A stretch of 64,000 nucleotides of DNA from Edaphobacter acidisoli (GTDB lineage: Bacteria > Acidobacteriota > Terriglobia > Terriglobales > Acidobacteriaceae). The notes beneath the pieces are model-generated. The model did no database searches and was not told the DNA's origin. It saw only the letters and a program-made list of their open reading frames with translations. The DNA is taken from assembly GCF_014642855.1 (NCBI RefSeq), contig NZ_BMJB01000001.1, forward strand, positions 3,100,001 to 3,164,000, given 5' to 3'. Made by a program: the position numbers and the translations under genes. Every line of letters begins with the position of its first letter. Position 1 is the stretch's first letter. Positions 11,240 to 20,244 of this stretch are shown in pieces.

Positions 11240-11333
11240 GACCGCGGATGTGCGCGGATAATTTGCATTGAATATTCAGATTCTTTTGTTTTTGCTGTTG
11301 CTTATCCGTGCGCATCCGCGTCAATCCGTGGTC
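11240..11333. repeat. Intergenic inverted repeat (ccgcggat family), copy 2
   Basis: The left side, gaccgcggatgtgcgcggat from 11240, is mirrored by the right side ending atccgtggtc at 11333, with a T-rich centre. It shares the outer atccgtggtc arm with the copy at 9492-9570. It lies between two divergent genes. Confidence 0.55.
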
Positions 11334-11377
11334 GTCTTCTTGCCGGATCGCGCGGGGGCTACAATCGCATCAGCCCG

Positions 11378-12190
11378 ATGGATGCGCCCCTCCTTGAAGT
11401 CAGCAATCTGAGCATCGCCTTTGGCACACACCCAGCCGTCCAGGGCATCTCCTTCCACATTGCACCCGGAGAAACCCTCGGTCTGGTCGGCGAATCCGGC
11501 AGCGGCAAGTCCGCCACATCGCTGGCCCTGCTGCGCCTCCTGCCCTCCATCGCGCACGTCACCGGCAGCATTCAATTTGCAGGCGAAGAACTCCTCGCGC
11601 TTCCGGAAGAAACCATGCGCCGCCATCGCGGTCGCAGTCTCGCCATGATCTTTCAGGAGCCAATGACCGCGCTCAACCCTGTCATGCCCATCGGCCGCCA
11701 GATCGCCGAAGCCATCGAGGCCCACCACCCCGAGCTGCCCCGCAAAGCCGTCAAAGACCGGGTCATCGCCGCCATGCACGAGGTGGCCCTCCCCGACCCC
11801 GCGCTTCGCCTCAACGATTACCCCCACCAGTTCTCCGGAGGCCAGCGCCAGCGCATCCTCATCGCCCAGGCGCTCGTCAACCGCCCACGTCTGCTCATCG
11901 CCGACGAGCCCACCACCGCCCTCGACGTCACCGTCCAGGCGCAGATTCTGCGTCTCCTCAACGATCTCCGCCGCACCCACAACCTCTCCATGCTCTTCAT
12001 CTCGCACGATCTCGCCGTCGTCGCCCAGGTCGCCGACCGTGTCGCGGTCATGCATCATGGCCAGATCGTCGAGCAGGCCCCGACCCTCCAGCTCTTCCGC
12101 AACCCGCAGCATCCCTACACCCGCCGCCTGCTCGCCTCAGCCCCCACCATGCAAACCGACCGCACCCAGCCGCTCGCTACGCTCAAATAA
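11378..12190 (+). CDS. ABC transporter ATP-binding protein, DppD/OppD type
   Basis: The 270-aa ATPase has Walker A GESGSGKS (38-45), the Q-loop [11 protein letters not shown] typical of peptide/nickel importers, signature FSGGQRQR (about 152), Walker B LLIADEP (about 171) and switch ISHDLA (about 207). The C-terminal [12 protein letters not shown] matches the oligopeptide-binding OppC-type tail of DppD/OppD proteins. These normally work with a second ATPase, two permeases and a binding protein; none is nearby, so this is an orphan subunit. The frame is open far upstream (to 9767), but that stretch lies antisense to the secreted protein gene. ATG 11378 begins the conserved domain. Confidence 0.88.
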   Translation: MDAPLLEVSNLSIAFGTHPAVQGISFHIAPGETLGLVGESGSGKSATSLALLRLLPSIAHVTGSIQFAGEELLALPEETMRRHRGRSLAMIFQEPMTALNPVMPIGRQIAEAIEAHHPELPRKAVKDRVIAAMHEVALPDPALRLNDYPHQFSGGQRQRILIAQALVNRPRLLIADEPTTALDVTVQAQILRLLNDLRRTHNLSMLFISHDLAVVAQVADRVAVMHHGQIVEQAPTLQLFRNPQHPYTRRLLASAPTMQTDRTQPLATLK

Positions 12191-12319
12191 CTGGTCCGCG
12201 CCGCATTTTCCAGAACAAAACTTTATAAATCAGCGATTTGCTGAAAGCACTCTTACCCCAATCCTTCCTCCGATTCCTGATTCCAGATAGACTGAAAAGA
12301 CCCGCCAGCCTCAACCACC

Positions 12320-13072
12320 ATGCGCGCCCTCATCCTGTCTGACATTCACGGAAACCTCGAAGCCCTCACTGCCGTTTTAGCCGCAGCTCAGCCCTTCGAC
12401 GCGCTCTGGAACCTCGGCGACGTAGTCGGTTACGGCGCCAGCCCCAACGAAGTCATCGACCTCGTTCGTCCGCTGGCCGAGCTTACCGTCCGGGGCAACC
12501 ACGACCGCGTCTGTTGCGGCCTCACCTCCGCGCTCGGCTTCAACCCCGTCGCCCGCGCCGCCGCCCTCTGGACCAACCGCGCACTCACCCCCGAAAATCT
12601 CGCCTGGCTCCGCGCAATCCCGCAGGGTCCCTTGCAGCCGGAACACCCCGGCATCACCTGTGCGCACGGCTCGCCGCTCAACGAAGACCAGTACATCCTC
12701 TCCATGCGCGACGCCTGGGCGCCACTCCAGCAGATGCCCACACCCATCACCTTCTTCGGCCACACCCACCTGCAGGGAGGCTTCGCCCAGCGCGGCCACG
12801 ACTGGCAGGAGATCAAGCCGCAATACCCCACCCGCGACAACGCCGAATCCGTCGCGATGGCCATCGCGCCCGGCATGCGCTACCTCATCAACCCCGGCTC
12901 CGTCGGCCAGCCCCGCGACTGCGACTGGCGCGCCGCCTTCGCCATCTACTCCAGCGACTCGAACGAGATCATCTACCACCGCGTTCCCTACGACATCACC
13001 GCTGCGCAGGGACGCATCCTCCTCGCCGGTCTACCCGAACGCCTCGCCTCGCGCCTCCGCGAAGGCCGCTGA
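12320..13072 (+). CDS. Calcineurin-like metallophosphoesterase (YfcE/MJ0936-like)
   Basis: The 250-aa hydrolase has the metal-binding motifs of the class: SDIHGN (D8, H10), NLGDVVGYG (D34), RGNHD near 60, CAHGSP, and FGHTH (about 150). It should bind two divalent metals and cleave phosphoester bonds. The substrate could be a nucleotide, a cyclic nucleotide or a phosphoprotein, and is not evident. It is cytoplasmic, with no signal peptide. It stands alone: 129 bases after the ABC ATPase and convergent with the haem operon. Confidence 0.85.
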   Translation: MRALILSDIHGNLEALTAVLAAAQPFDALWNLGDVVGYGASPNEVIDLVRPLAELTVRGNHDRVCCGLTSALGFNPVARAAALWTNRALTPENLAWLRAIPQGPLQPEHPGITCAHGSPLNEDQYILSMRDAWAPLQQMPTPITFFGHTHLQGGFAQRGHDWQEIKPQYPTRDNAESVAMAIAPGMRYLINPGSVGQPRDCDWRAAFAIYSSDSNEIIYHRVPYDITAAQGRILLAGLPERLASRLREGR

Positions 13073-13102
13073 AAGCAGTTGCAGGTCGTTAGTTACTGAT
13101 TG

Positions 13103-14515
13103 TCAGTTGGTCTGTCGGGCAGATGCGGAGACTCCCATCACCGCACGCGCCGCCGCCCTCGCATCACGAATCAGGTCAGGCAGCCCAACGCCGCGATAGC
13201 CATTGCCCAGCAGCCATAGCCCCGGCAACTGCCGCACCCGCCCATCCAGCTCCGCCATCCGCTCCAGATGCCCGACCGCATACAGCGGCAAGCTGCGCGG
13301 CCAACGCCGCACCACGCTCACCTGGGGCTCAGGAAGCGGCCCCAGAATCCGCGCCAACTCACCCCGCGCAATCGCCGCAATCTCATCATTCCCGCACCGC
13401 ATCATCCGCTCCGCCGCCTCGCCACCAAAGAACGCCCGCAGCAGCCGTCCCCCCGGAGGCACGCGGTGCGGAAACTTCTGATCCACAAAGGTGCACGCCA
13501 GCAAATGGCTTCCCGATCCCCGAGGCACCAGAAAACCGAATCCAGGTGGGATGGAAAATTTACTCGCGTCCGGAAATCCAAACCCCACCACTACAGCCGA
13601 GCTGGCATCCATCGCCATCAACTCCGCCGCTCGCTCATCTGTCAGTTGAAGCAGCGTCCGGGCCACGTCGATCGGAGCCGCCAAAAGCACCGCATCAAAC
13701 CGCTCCAAACCCCACTCTGGATTATGGGCCGTCTCCACCCGCCAACCCTTGTCGTCCCGCGCGATAGACCTGACAGAACTATTCAGGCGAATCCAGTCGG
13801 GGGGAACGTATGCTTCCATGCGATCTACGAGTGCTCCAGTTCCACTTATAAGCGACGTAAATATAGCATTTTGCGATGATTTTTCCCTGATTTGCAAAGC
13901 GCGGATCAAACTCCCATGCTCTCGCTCCATCGCCACAAATGGGGCCATCACAGCCCGCACACTCAGCTTCTCCGCATCCCCGCCGAGTACTCCACTGAGC
14001 AGAGGCGATCCAATCTTTTCAATAACTTCCTCGCCAAAGTGCCGCCGGACAAACGTGGCTACACTCTCGTCTTCGTCCGGGGCCGCAGCCTTCAGTTCCT
14101 CGGCCCGCTCCAGTTCCCGATGAAAGCCAAGCTTTGCTTGATCGCTAAAAAGTTCTGATGAATCAATGTTTTGTAATATTTTCGGCACCATCATACGCAT
14201 CCCGTCAGGGATAGGAACCAAGCGATCTCCAGTCAGAACATAGGTCTTCCGCTGGCTATCGTTCGACGGCACGATCTCGCCTTCAAGCCCAAGCCCTTCA
14301 GCAAGTTCCCGAGCCCATGGCTTCTCCGTGACCCATCCATCCGGTCCGCACTCGATTACGAACCCACCCTCCCGAACCGTCTCGACGATTCCACCCAGCC
14401 GCGCAGACGACTCAAACAAAACAACTTGTACAGGGCTGCGTTCCCGAAGCCGAGCCAGCTCATAGGCCGCCGTCAATCCCGCGATTCCGCCGCCGACAAT
14501 CGCAATCCTCTTCAT
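13103..14515 (-). CDS. hemG: Protoporphyrinogen/coproporphyrinogen III oxidase, HemY/HemG type
   Basis: This FAD enzyme oxidises protoporphyrinogen IX (or coproporphyrinogen III in the coproporphyrin branch) with O2. The 470-aa chain begins with the dinucleotide-binding motif IVGGGIAGLTAAYEL, followed by ESSARLGGIVETVREGGFVIECGPDGW, typical of the HemY family. The C-terminal FAD motif reads LLGNGYRGVGLPDLI. It is the last gene of hemE-hemH-hemG, 10 bases after hemH, the same order as the Bacillus hemEHY operon. The branch used here cannot be settled by sequence reading alone. Confidence 0.93.
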   Translation of the reverse strand: MKRIAIVGGGIAGLTAAYELARLRERSPVQVVLFESSARLGGIVETVREGGFVIECGPDGWVTEKPWARELAEGLGLEGEIVPSNDSQRKTYVLTGDRLVPIPDGMRMMVPKILQNIDSSELFSDQAKLGFHRELERAEELKAAAPDEDESVATFVRRHFGEEVIEKIGSPLLSGVLGGDAEKLSVRAVMAPFVAMEREHGSLIRALQIREKSSQNAIFTSLISGTGALVDRMEAYVPPDWIRLNSSVRSIARDDKGWRVETAHNPEWGLERFDAVLLAAPIDVARTLLQLTDERAAELMAMDASSAVVVGFGFPDASKFSIPPGFGFLVPRGSGSHLLACTFVDQKFPHRVPPGGRLLRAFFGGEAAERMMRCGNDEIAAIARGELARILGPLPEPQVSVVRRWPRSLPLYAVGHLERMAELDGRVRQLPGLWLLGNGYRGVGLPDLIRDARAAARAVMGVSASARQTN

Positions 14516-14525
14516 TTCGGACAGC

Positions 14526-15506
14526 TTACACCCCGGCAGCCGCTACAGTTTCGACGACCCCTGCCCGATAGCGTCCCGTCGCGACGTCAGCCAGTGCGTC
14601 AATCAGCAAAGGCGAATCGTTCAAGCTCTCGGCACGCCATAGCTCGAGCCCGATCTTTGCTGCCAACTCTTTGAAAGCAATATCGATATCGTACAAAATC
14701 TCAACATGATCGCAGAGAAACCCCACTGGCTGGATGACAACTCCAGCGTGACCCTCTTCGCGCAACGCCTTCAAAGTATCCTCAACCGTCGGCCCAATCC
14801 ACGGACCTCCACTCACCCCCTGGCTCTGAAAGGCAAAATAGCAATCCAGTCCCGTGAGCCCGTCACCAGCCATCCGCTCAGCAACCAGCCGTGCCGTGGC
14901 CTTGGCCTCGACAGGATAGGGATCAGGAGAATCTCCCATCACTGTCCGGCAGGGTACGCTATGCGCCGTAAACAGCACGGGAACCTTCCGCCCAGCTTCG
15001 TCACAGGCAGGCCTCCATACTTTGCGCAATTTTTCTGCAAATGCTTCAGCCAAAACAGGATGTTCAGCCCACCCTGCAATAAACTCAACCTCTATCCCCT
15101 CTGCCGCGGCAAGCGTAGCCTTGCGATAAAGCCCGACGCTGGTGCGCGAGTTCTGCGGAGCCAGGCACACAGCGCGAAACTGCGTCACCCCATCACGCCT
15201 CATCTGCGCAATAACGTCTGCGATGTAGGGATGCCAATTTCTCATCGCCACATATACCTTTGTTTTCAATCCATTAGCAAGAAAATTCCGCTCCAGAAGC
15301 CGAGCCTGCTCCAGCGTCCAGTGGGTCAAAGGCGGGGGAGTCGCTCCAGCTTCTTCTCGAAGCCCGATCAACCGATAGCGATGCTGCAACTCTTCCACGA
15401 CCTCACGTGGAATGGCCCGCCCACCCGTCACCTTGTCCAGATACTCAGCCATCTCGCCGAGCGCGTTTGGCGTTCCATGAGCCAGCAGCAGTACAGCCTC
15501 ACTCAT
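14526..15506 (-). CDS. hemH: Ferrochelatase
   Basis: The enzyme inserts Fe(II) into protoporphyrin IX or coproporphyrin III. The 326-aa protein starts AVLLLAHGTP. It has the metal-site histidine in FTAHSVP and the catalytic glutamate in GFLCDHVEILYDID, both class-typical. The ATG overlaps the end of hemE by 8 bases (ATGAGTGA), which implies translational coupling. No long N-terminal extension or membrane anchor is seen. Confidence 0.94.
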   Translation of the reverse strand: MSEAVLLLAHGTPNALGEMAEYLDKVTGGRAIPREVVEELQHRYRLIGLREEAGATPPPLTHWTLEQARLLERNFLANGLKTKVYVAMRNWHPYIADVIAQMRRDGVTQFRAVCLAPQNSRTSVGLYRKATLAAAEGIEVEFIAGWAEHPVLAEAFAEKLRKVWRPACDEAGRKVPVLFTAHSVPCRTVMGDSPDPYPVEAKATARLVAERMAGDGLTGLDCYFAFQSQGVSGGPWIGPTVEDTLKALREEGHAGVVIQPVGFLCDHVEILYDIDIAFKELAAKIGLELWRAESLNDSPLLIDALADVATGRYRAGVVETVAAAGV

Positions 15507-16599
15507 GACGCGAGAACTCCTTCACCCATTCCACCACTTTGATGACACTCTCGACCGGCGTGTCCGGCACAATGCCGTGGCCGAGGTTGAAGATGTGTCC
15601 TGGCTGCCCCGCTGCCGCCGTCATCACCTCGCGGACGCGCTCCCGCAGCACATCGTCGGGGGCAAACAGCGTAATGGGGTCGAGATTTCCCTGCACGGCG
15701 CATCCGCGCCCTACAGCCTTCCAGCCCTCATCGAGCGGCACGCGCCAGTCCAGCCCAATCACATCGGCCCGCGTCTCAGCCATCGACGGCAGCAGCGAGG
15801 CCGTATCCACGCCGAAATAGATCACAGGAACACCCAGGCCCTGCACCCGCTGCACCAGCTCCGCCGTCGCCGGCAGCACGTAGCGTCGATAGTCCGCGAC
15901 ACACAGCGCGCCAACCCAGCTATCGAATATCTGGATGACATCCGCGCCCGCTTCGACCTGCTGGGCAGCATAGCCGACGAGCACGGTCACGAGCTTTTCC
16001 ATCAGCAGAGGCCACGCGGCGCCGTCGCCGTACATCATCTTCTTGGTCTCGACGTAGTTCCGCGATGACCCGCCTTCAATCATGTAGCTGGCCAGCGTAA
16101 ACGGCGCGCCGCAGAAGCCGATGATGCCAAGTTGATCGCCGTCCACGCGCGGGGCAGAGAAGTGGCGCGCCACCTTTTCAATCGCCTGCGCAACATAGCT
16201 CAGCTCGTCTACGCGGTCCGTGCGCAGCGCCCGCACCTGTTCCGCGGTCCGCACCGGACGATGCACCACCGGGCCTTCACCGGCGAGAAACTCAAACTCC
16301 AGGCCCATCGGCGTGAAAGGAAGCAGCAGGTCCGCAAAGATGATGGCTGCGTCCACGCCCAGCCGCTCGGCGGCGGTGATCGTCACCTCGGCGGCGATCT
16401 CCGGTGTGCGGCAGATATCGAGCAACGAGTGGTGCTTCCGCACGGCCATGTACTCCGGCATATAGCGCCCGGCCTGGCGCAGAAGCCATACCGGAGTCCG
16501 GTCAACTGGCTGGCGCAGACACGCCCGCACGAAGCGGCTGCCCGCCGCGATACCGGCGGACTGTTCGAACGCAATGTGGTGGGCCGGAGCGTTGCTCAA
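15499..16599 (-). CDS. hemE: Uroporphyrinogen decarboxylase
   Basis: It converts uroporphyrinogen III to coproporphyrinogen III. The 366-aa TIM-barrel enzyme has the substrate motif PVWLLRQAGRYMPEY, ADLLLPFTPMG, the GFCGAPFTLASYMIEGG signature and a C-terminal NLGHGIVPDTPVE. The start codon is TTG at 16599, supported by AAGGAGAGG about ten bases upstream; no in-frame ATG precedes the conserved part. It is the first gene of the hemE-hemH-hemG operon, so the operon promoter should lie in or near 16600-16694. Confidence 0.95.
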   Translation of the reverse strand: MSNAPAHHIAFEQSAGIAAGSRFVRACLRQPVDRTPVWLLRQAGRYMPEYMAVRKHHSLLDICRTPEIAAEVTITAAERLGVDAAIIFADLLLPFTPMGLEFEFLAGEGPVVHRPVRTAEQVRALRTDRVDELSYVAQAIEKVARHFSAPRVDGDQLGIIGFCGAPFTLASYMIEGGSSRNYVETKKMMYGDGAAWPLLMEKLVTVLVGYAAQQVEAGADVIQIFDSWVGALCVADYRRYVLPATAELVQRVQGLGVPVIYFGVDTASLLPSMAETRADVIGLDWRVPLDEGWKAVGRGCAVQGNLDPITLFAPDDVLRERVREVMTAAAGQPGHIFNLGHGIVPDTPVESVIKVVEWVKEFSRHE

Positions 16600-16694
16600 A
16601 AGGGGAACCTCTCCTTCGAGCCTAGCATTCGGCGTAAAATCCCGCGAGTGCGCACGGCTGCGCGTGAGAGGTACATCTTGCGGCCAGGCTGACT

Positions 16695-17297
16695 CTATTG
16701 GTAGGGGTGGTGGAAACGGAACCGGTACAGGACACCGAAGCTCAGCGCGCGTGGGGCAAGCGTGACAGCAGGCGATTTATTGACGTTCCAGCTCTCCTGC
16801 TGATAGTCGACGCGCACTGCCCACTGATCGGCGAAGTCGTAGTCCAGGCCACCGCCATAGGAATACACCACGGAGCCGTTTGTGCCGGTTCCGTTCGCTC
16901 CGATGTAATACTTTTGCGCGAAGTTGATGGTGCCATCGCTGATCAGAAAGTCAGCATACGGACGGAAGTAGCTAAAGGATCGCTCTACGCGGATGCCGCC
17001 GCCGAACGTCCTCTCCGAGACCGTCCCCATCGACGAAGTTTTGAAGCGCACCTCAAGAGATGGTGAGAGGGCCTGGTAGAAACGCGTATAGTCACCGCCC
17101 GCGGTGAAGGCCTTCACACTTTGGCCGTAATCGGGGGTCAGGTGCGTGAACATTCCAAAGGCGCTGACAGCCGCCTCTCTCGATCGGGCTGCGGTGGCCT
17201 GAGCGTCCATCCGATTGGCAAGCAGAACTGGCAGGACGAGCAGCGATGCCGACAAAGCAAATCGCAAAGTCCGCCTTCGTGGTTGTTGTCTCTGCAT
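16695..17297 (-). CDS. Outer-membrane beta-barrel protein (OmpA-like porin fold)
   Basis: The 200-aa product has a basic N-terminus and a hydrophobic signal (ALSASLLVLPVLLANRMDAQA). Alternating hydrophobic/polar strands rich in Tyr, Phe and Gly follow (SYFRPYADFLISDG, VVYSYGGGLDYDF), and the last strand is LSFGVLYRFRFHHPYQ. The pattern suggests an eight-stranded barrel. ATG 17297 is chosen over an upstream TTG because GAGAGGG sits seven bases before it. The gene lies just upstream of hemE in the same direction, but a shared function is not implied. Confidence 0.8.
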   Translation of the reverse strand: MQRQQPRRRTLRFALSASLLVLPVLLANRMDAQATAARSREAAVSAFGMFTHLTPDYGQSVKAFTAGGDYTRFYQALSPSLEVRFKTSSMGTVSERTFGGGIRVERSFSYFRPYADFLISDGTINFAQKYYIGANGTGTNGSVVYSYGGGLDYDFADQWAVRVDYQQESWNVNKSPAVTLAPRALSFGVLYRFRFHHPYQ

Positions 17298-17559
17298 CCG
17301 TTGCCCTCTCAAAAAATATCTCCGTCAGAAATCCTGTCGAAGATGGCAAAGTCCGACAGCACTCTTGCGTAGCGCCTCCGGATAGTTCTGGCCTATTCTA
17401 TCCGGGCGTCATGTTACGAACGAAACTTTCTTAAGATTACTGTTGAATCTTTATATTCCAAAAGCCATCCCCTGGTTGCCTGCGCCATTGCAATCTTTGT
17501 GCTATTGACTTGTATGCAAGCAGGGTATCCATATTGATGAGCAGGAGTCCAGCTCCAGC

Positions 17560-17805
17560 TCACGCTTCAAGACGATACGTGAACTCCTCAATCACCGGAT
17601 TGGTCAGCACTTCGCGCGCAATCCTTTCGACCTCGGCTTGCGCGGCGTTCTGCGCCATTCCATTTGCAAGCGTCAGCAGGAAGTATTTCCCCTGTCGCAC
17701 ATCCTCGACGCCCTGGTACTGCATCCGTTTCAGAGCATCGGCCACTGTCTGCCCCTGGGCATCCAGCACGGTCCGTTTCAGCGTGACATAGACATGAGCC
17801 TTCAT
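17560..17805 (-). CDS. purS: Phosphoribosylformylglycinamidine synthase subunit PurS
   Basis: PurS is the small subunit that bridges PurL and PurQ in the ATP-dependent amidation of FGAR in purine synthesis. The 81-aa product begins MKAHVYVTLKRTVLDAQG, with QYQGVEDVRQGKYF and a C-terminal VIEEFTYRLE, the family's characteristic pattern and length. purQ and purL are not adjacent, which is unusual since they are commonly linked. A TTG nine bases upstream would give four more codons in all, but ATG 17805 is preferred. A perfect TATAAT lies only eight bases before the ATG. Confidence 0.92.
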   Translation of the reverse strand: MKAHVYVTLKRTVLDAQGQTVADALKRMQYQGVEDVRQGKYFLLTLANGMAQNAAQAEVERIAREVLTNPVIEEFTYRLEA

Positions 17806-17813
17806 TCTGTTCA

Positions 17814-17819
17814 ATTATA
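17814..17819 (-). promoter_or_regulatory. Possible -10 of purS (leaderless or near-leaderless)
   Basis: TATAAT on the minus strand ends eight bases before the purS ATG. No good -35 is visible. If used, transcription would start at or next to the ATG. Confidence 0.3.
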
Positions 17820-17938
17820 GACAGGGTACTGTTCCAGTCCGCACGCAGATGATGCGGCGGCACAGGAAGCAAAGACCCAACGACCGTCGTACCTGCAGTT
17901 CTTGAACTTTCCAAACGAAGAAGAGAACCTCACTCCTT

Positions 17939-18496
17939 ATGACGAATTACCTTGAACTCCCCATTGGCGAAGAATCGCCTGAGGTCATCAACGCAGTCAT
18001 TGAGATTCCTCGCGACGGCAGCAACAAATACGAATACGACAAAAAGCTGCACGTATTTCGCCTGGACCGCAATCTCTACTCGCCCGTGCACTATCCGGGC
18101 GACTACGGCTTCGTCCCCAGCACGCTGGCCGAAGACGCCGACCCGCTCGATGTGCTTGTTCTCGTCGATGCGCCAAGTTTTTCCGGATGTGTGCAGGCTG
18201 TGCGACCTATCGGCTTGCTGGAGATGCTCGACCAGGGAGTGCCTGACGAGAAGGTTCTCTGCGTAGGCAAGAACAACCCGCGTTACAAAGACGTCTTCAA
18301 CTACTCGCAGATCTACCCGCACATGTTGCGCGAGATCACGCACTTCTTCTCCATCTATAAGGACCTCGAGGGCAAGCGCGTCGAGGTGAAGGGCTGGCGC
18401 GACGCCGATTATGCTCGCAAAAAAGTCGTCGAGGCAAAGCAGCGGTTCATCGACAACAAGGTCAAGCCGGTAGAGCTTCCAGTCGCAAAAAAGTAG
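17939..18496 (+). CDS. ppa: Inorganic pyrophosphatase, family I
   Basis: This soluble enzyme hydrolyses PPi to two phosphates and pulls biosynthetic reactions forward. The 185-aa chain has the family I active-site set: EIPRDGSNKYEYDK, YPGDYGFVPSTLAEDADPLD with its metal-binding aspartates (DxDPxD), and KNNPRYKDV. It ends with a lysine-rich tail. ATG 17939 opens the gene; divergent purS starts 133 bases away. A perfect stem-loop follows the stop. Confidence 0.96.
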   Translation: MTNYLELPIGEESPEVINAVIEIPRDGSNKYEYDKKLHVFRLDRNLYSPVHYPGDYGFVPSTLAEDADPLDVLVLVDAPSFSGCVQAVRPIGLLEMLDQGVPDEKVLCVGKNNPRYKDVFNYSQIYPHMLREITHFFSIYKDLEGKRVEVKGWRDADYARKKVVEAKQRFIDNKVKPVELPVAKK

Positions 18497-18519
18497 CACT
18501 CCACTTCGAGAGCCGTGAA

Positions 18520-18550
18520 AGAGAGCTGCCCGCGGGCAGCTCTCTTCGTT
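18520..18550 (+). terminator. Rho-independent terminator after ppa
   Basis: agagagctgccc (18520-18531) pairs perfectly with gggcagctctct (18534-18545) and is followed by TTCGTT. The tight centre means the two inner pairs must open. It also sits between convergent genes and may serve the permease gene. Confidence 0.75.
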
Positions 18551-18609
18551 GATTATGTACGCGCTTGCGGATGGTGATTGTTGACAGCTTCGCTTGAAGA
18601 GAAGCCCCC

Positions 18610-19944
18610 TCAGGACGCAACCTGTCTGCTTCGCCCGATCCAATACGCCACCACTCCCAGCAGCGCGATGATGGCCGCAAAGCCCAGCGCTGAGATGCCA
18701 GCCACGCGCTCACCGCGTGCAGTCCACATCGCATAGGCAATCAGGCCCGTTGGACCAATGCCCAGCGCCACTGCAACCGCCAGCCCACCAGGCACGCGAA
18801 ACGGCCTCGCCATTCCTGGAGCCTTCACGCGCAGCGCGACCAGCGCGACAAACTCCAGCACCAGCGCCACGCCATACAGCACCAGGTCAATCGAGATCAG
18901 GCGCTCGAACGAAAATCCCAGCGCCAGAGCCCATCCCACGCTGCATGCCAGCACGCTCACCCACGGAACACCGTTGTCCCATCGCTTCGTCAGCACACGC
19001 GGCAGCAGGCCGTCTTCCGCCATCGCATAGGGCAGCCGGGTCAGCGAAAGCGTCAGCGCATTGAACGTGCCCAGCCCGTCCAGCGACCCGGCCAGCACCA
19101 CCATTAACGCCAGCGCAGGCCCTCCCAGCAGCCGCGCCGCGTCCACCCACGCTCCAGTCGAAAACCGCGCCGCAGGAATCCCCGACATCCACACCGCCAT
19201 CAGTGGCAGCACATACACGCACGTCACCGCCAGGGCCGACAGAAACATCGCGCGCGGATAATTCCTCTGCGGCTCGTCCACCTCCTGCGCAATCGTCGAG
19301 GCGTTGTCCCAGCCCATGTAGTTCCACAGCGTCACCGACACCGCGCCGCCAATGTCGAGCCCCACCGGCGCGCCGCCCGGAGCAAACAACGCGCCGTGGC
19401 GCATCGCGTGCCACACTGCCAGCCCGATCAGCAGCACAAACGGCGACAGCGACACCGCCATCATCCGCTCCGAACCCCAGCCAACCGACACCGCGCCACG
19501 CAGGTTCCACACCGCCGAGATGCCCACGATCCCCAGCTTCAGCATCAGCCCGCCGTGCCCTGCCGTCAGCCGCGGCGCAACGTGCGAAAGATACAGCACA
19601 AACGTCGTCGGATAGATGGCCATGTCGAAGACGCTTGCCGCCAGGCTCAGCCACGCCTCCTGAAATCCCCAGAACGGCCCCATCGCCTCGCGCACCCAGT
19701 AGTAGAAGCCGCCGTCGACAGGCATGGCCGCCGCCAGCTCGCCCACCATCAGGCTCGTCGGCAGACTCCACAGCAGCGGCACGGCCAGCAGCAGCAACAG
19801 GGCCCATTTATATCCGGCCATGCCAATAATGTCTTCCAGCCCATACGGCCCGCCCGCTACCATAAAGTAGGTCGCGGCGACGAGCGGTAGCAGCCGCATC
19901 TTCGCCGCGCTGCCAGTCGTTCGTTGTGTCTGGGTCTGGGCCAA
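18610..19944 (-). CDS. APC superfamily amino acid permease
   Basis: The 444-aa inner-membrane protein has about twelve hydrophobic helices. The first bears the unwound-helix region of APC transporters (VAATYFMVAGGPYGLEDIIG). Further typical segments are PVDGGFYYWVREAMGPFWGFQ and WNYMGWDNASTIAQEV. It is probably a proton-coupled amino acid or polyamine symporter; the substrate is not readable. The annotated start is TTG 19944 without a clear ribosome site, so the true start may be the ATG for MRLLPL at 19899. It is transcribed toward ppa and away from tRNA-Ser. Confidence 0.85.
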   Translation of the reverse strand: MAQTQTQRTTGSAAKMRLLPLVAATYFMVAGGPYGLEDIIGMAGYKWALLLLLAVPLLWSLPTSLMVGELAAAMPVDGGFYYWVREAMGPFWGFQEAWLSLAASVFDMAIYPTTFVLYLSHVAPRLTAGHGGLMLKLGIVGISAVWNLRGAVSVGWGSERMMAVSLSPFVLLIGLAVWHAMRHGALFAPGGAPVGLDIGGAVSVTLWNYMGWDNASTIAQEVDEPQRNYPRAMFLSALAVTCVYVLPLMAVWMSGIPAARFSTGAWVDAARLLGGPALALMVVLAGSLDGLGTFNALTLSLTRLPYAMAEDGLLPRVLTKRWDNGVPWVSVLACSVGWALALGFSFERLISIDLVLYGVALVLEFVALVALRVKAPGMARPFRVPGGLAVAVALGIGPTGLIAYAMWTARGERVAGISALGFAAIIALLGVVAYWIGRSRQVAS

Positions 19945-20004
19945 TTGCTTTTACCGTCAACACAAATCTAACCGCCAGCCAGAGGCGAATCCACCCCGGC
20001 ACGG

Positions 20005-20010
20005 TATAAT
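20005..20010 (+). promoter_or_regulatory. -10 element for tRNA-Ser
   Basis: A perfect TATAAT lies 29 bases before the tRNA 5' end. I cannot see a matching TTGACA at 16-18 bases. Confidence 0.5.
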
Positions 20011-20039
20011 CACTCCTAGTCTGTCCCACACAAGGGCGC

Positions 20040-20132
20040 GGAGAGTTGGCCGAGTGGCTGAAGGCGGCGGTTTGCTAAACCGTTATAGGGTCAAAAGCTC
20101 TATCGGGGGTTCGAATCCCCCACTCTCCGCCA
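20040..20132 (+). tRNA. tRNA-Ser (anticodon GCU)
   Basis: The 7-bp acceptor stem ggagagt/actctcc, the anticodon loop ttGCTaa at 20072-20078 (anticodon 20074-20076), a long class II variable arm, and the T-loop GGTTCGAATCC are all present. Discriminator G is at 20129 and an encoded CCA at 20130-20132. It reads AGC/AGU codons. Confidence 0.97.
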
Positions 20133-20244
20133 GTAAATCTTCCCAGAAGACATCCAGAAAAATCCGTGCAAGTGCCCTTTGCTTCACGGCAACAGGCTAC
20201 ACCTGCTCAACCCTTTGCATGTCCCATGTGGACCCGCCAGACCC

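Noticed and set aside
9767-11377. Very long N-terminal extension of the ABC ATPase frame
   Set aside because: It is very rich in Arg, lies antisense to the secreted-protein gene and has no domain; the ATPase begins at ATG 11378.
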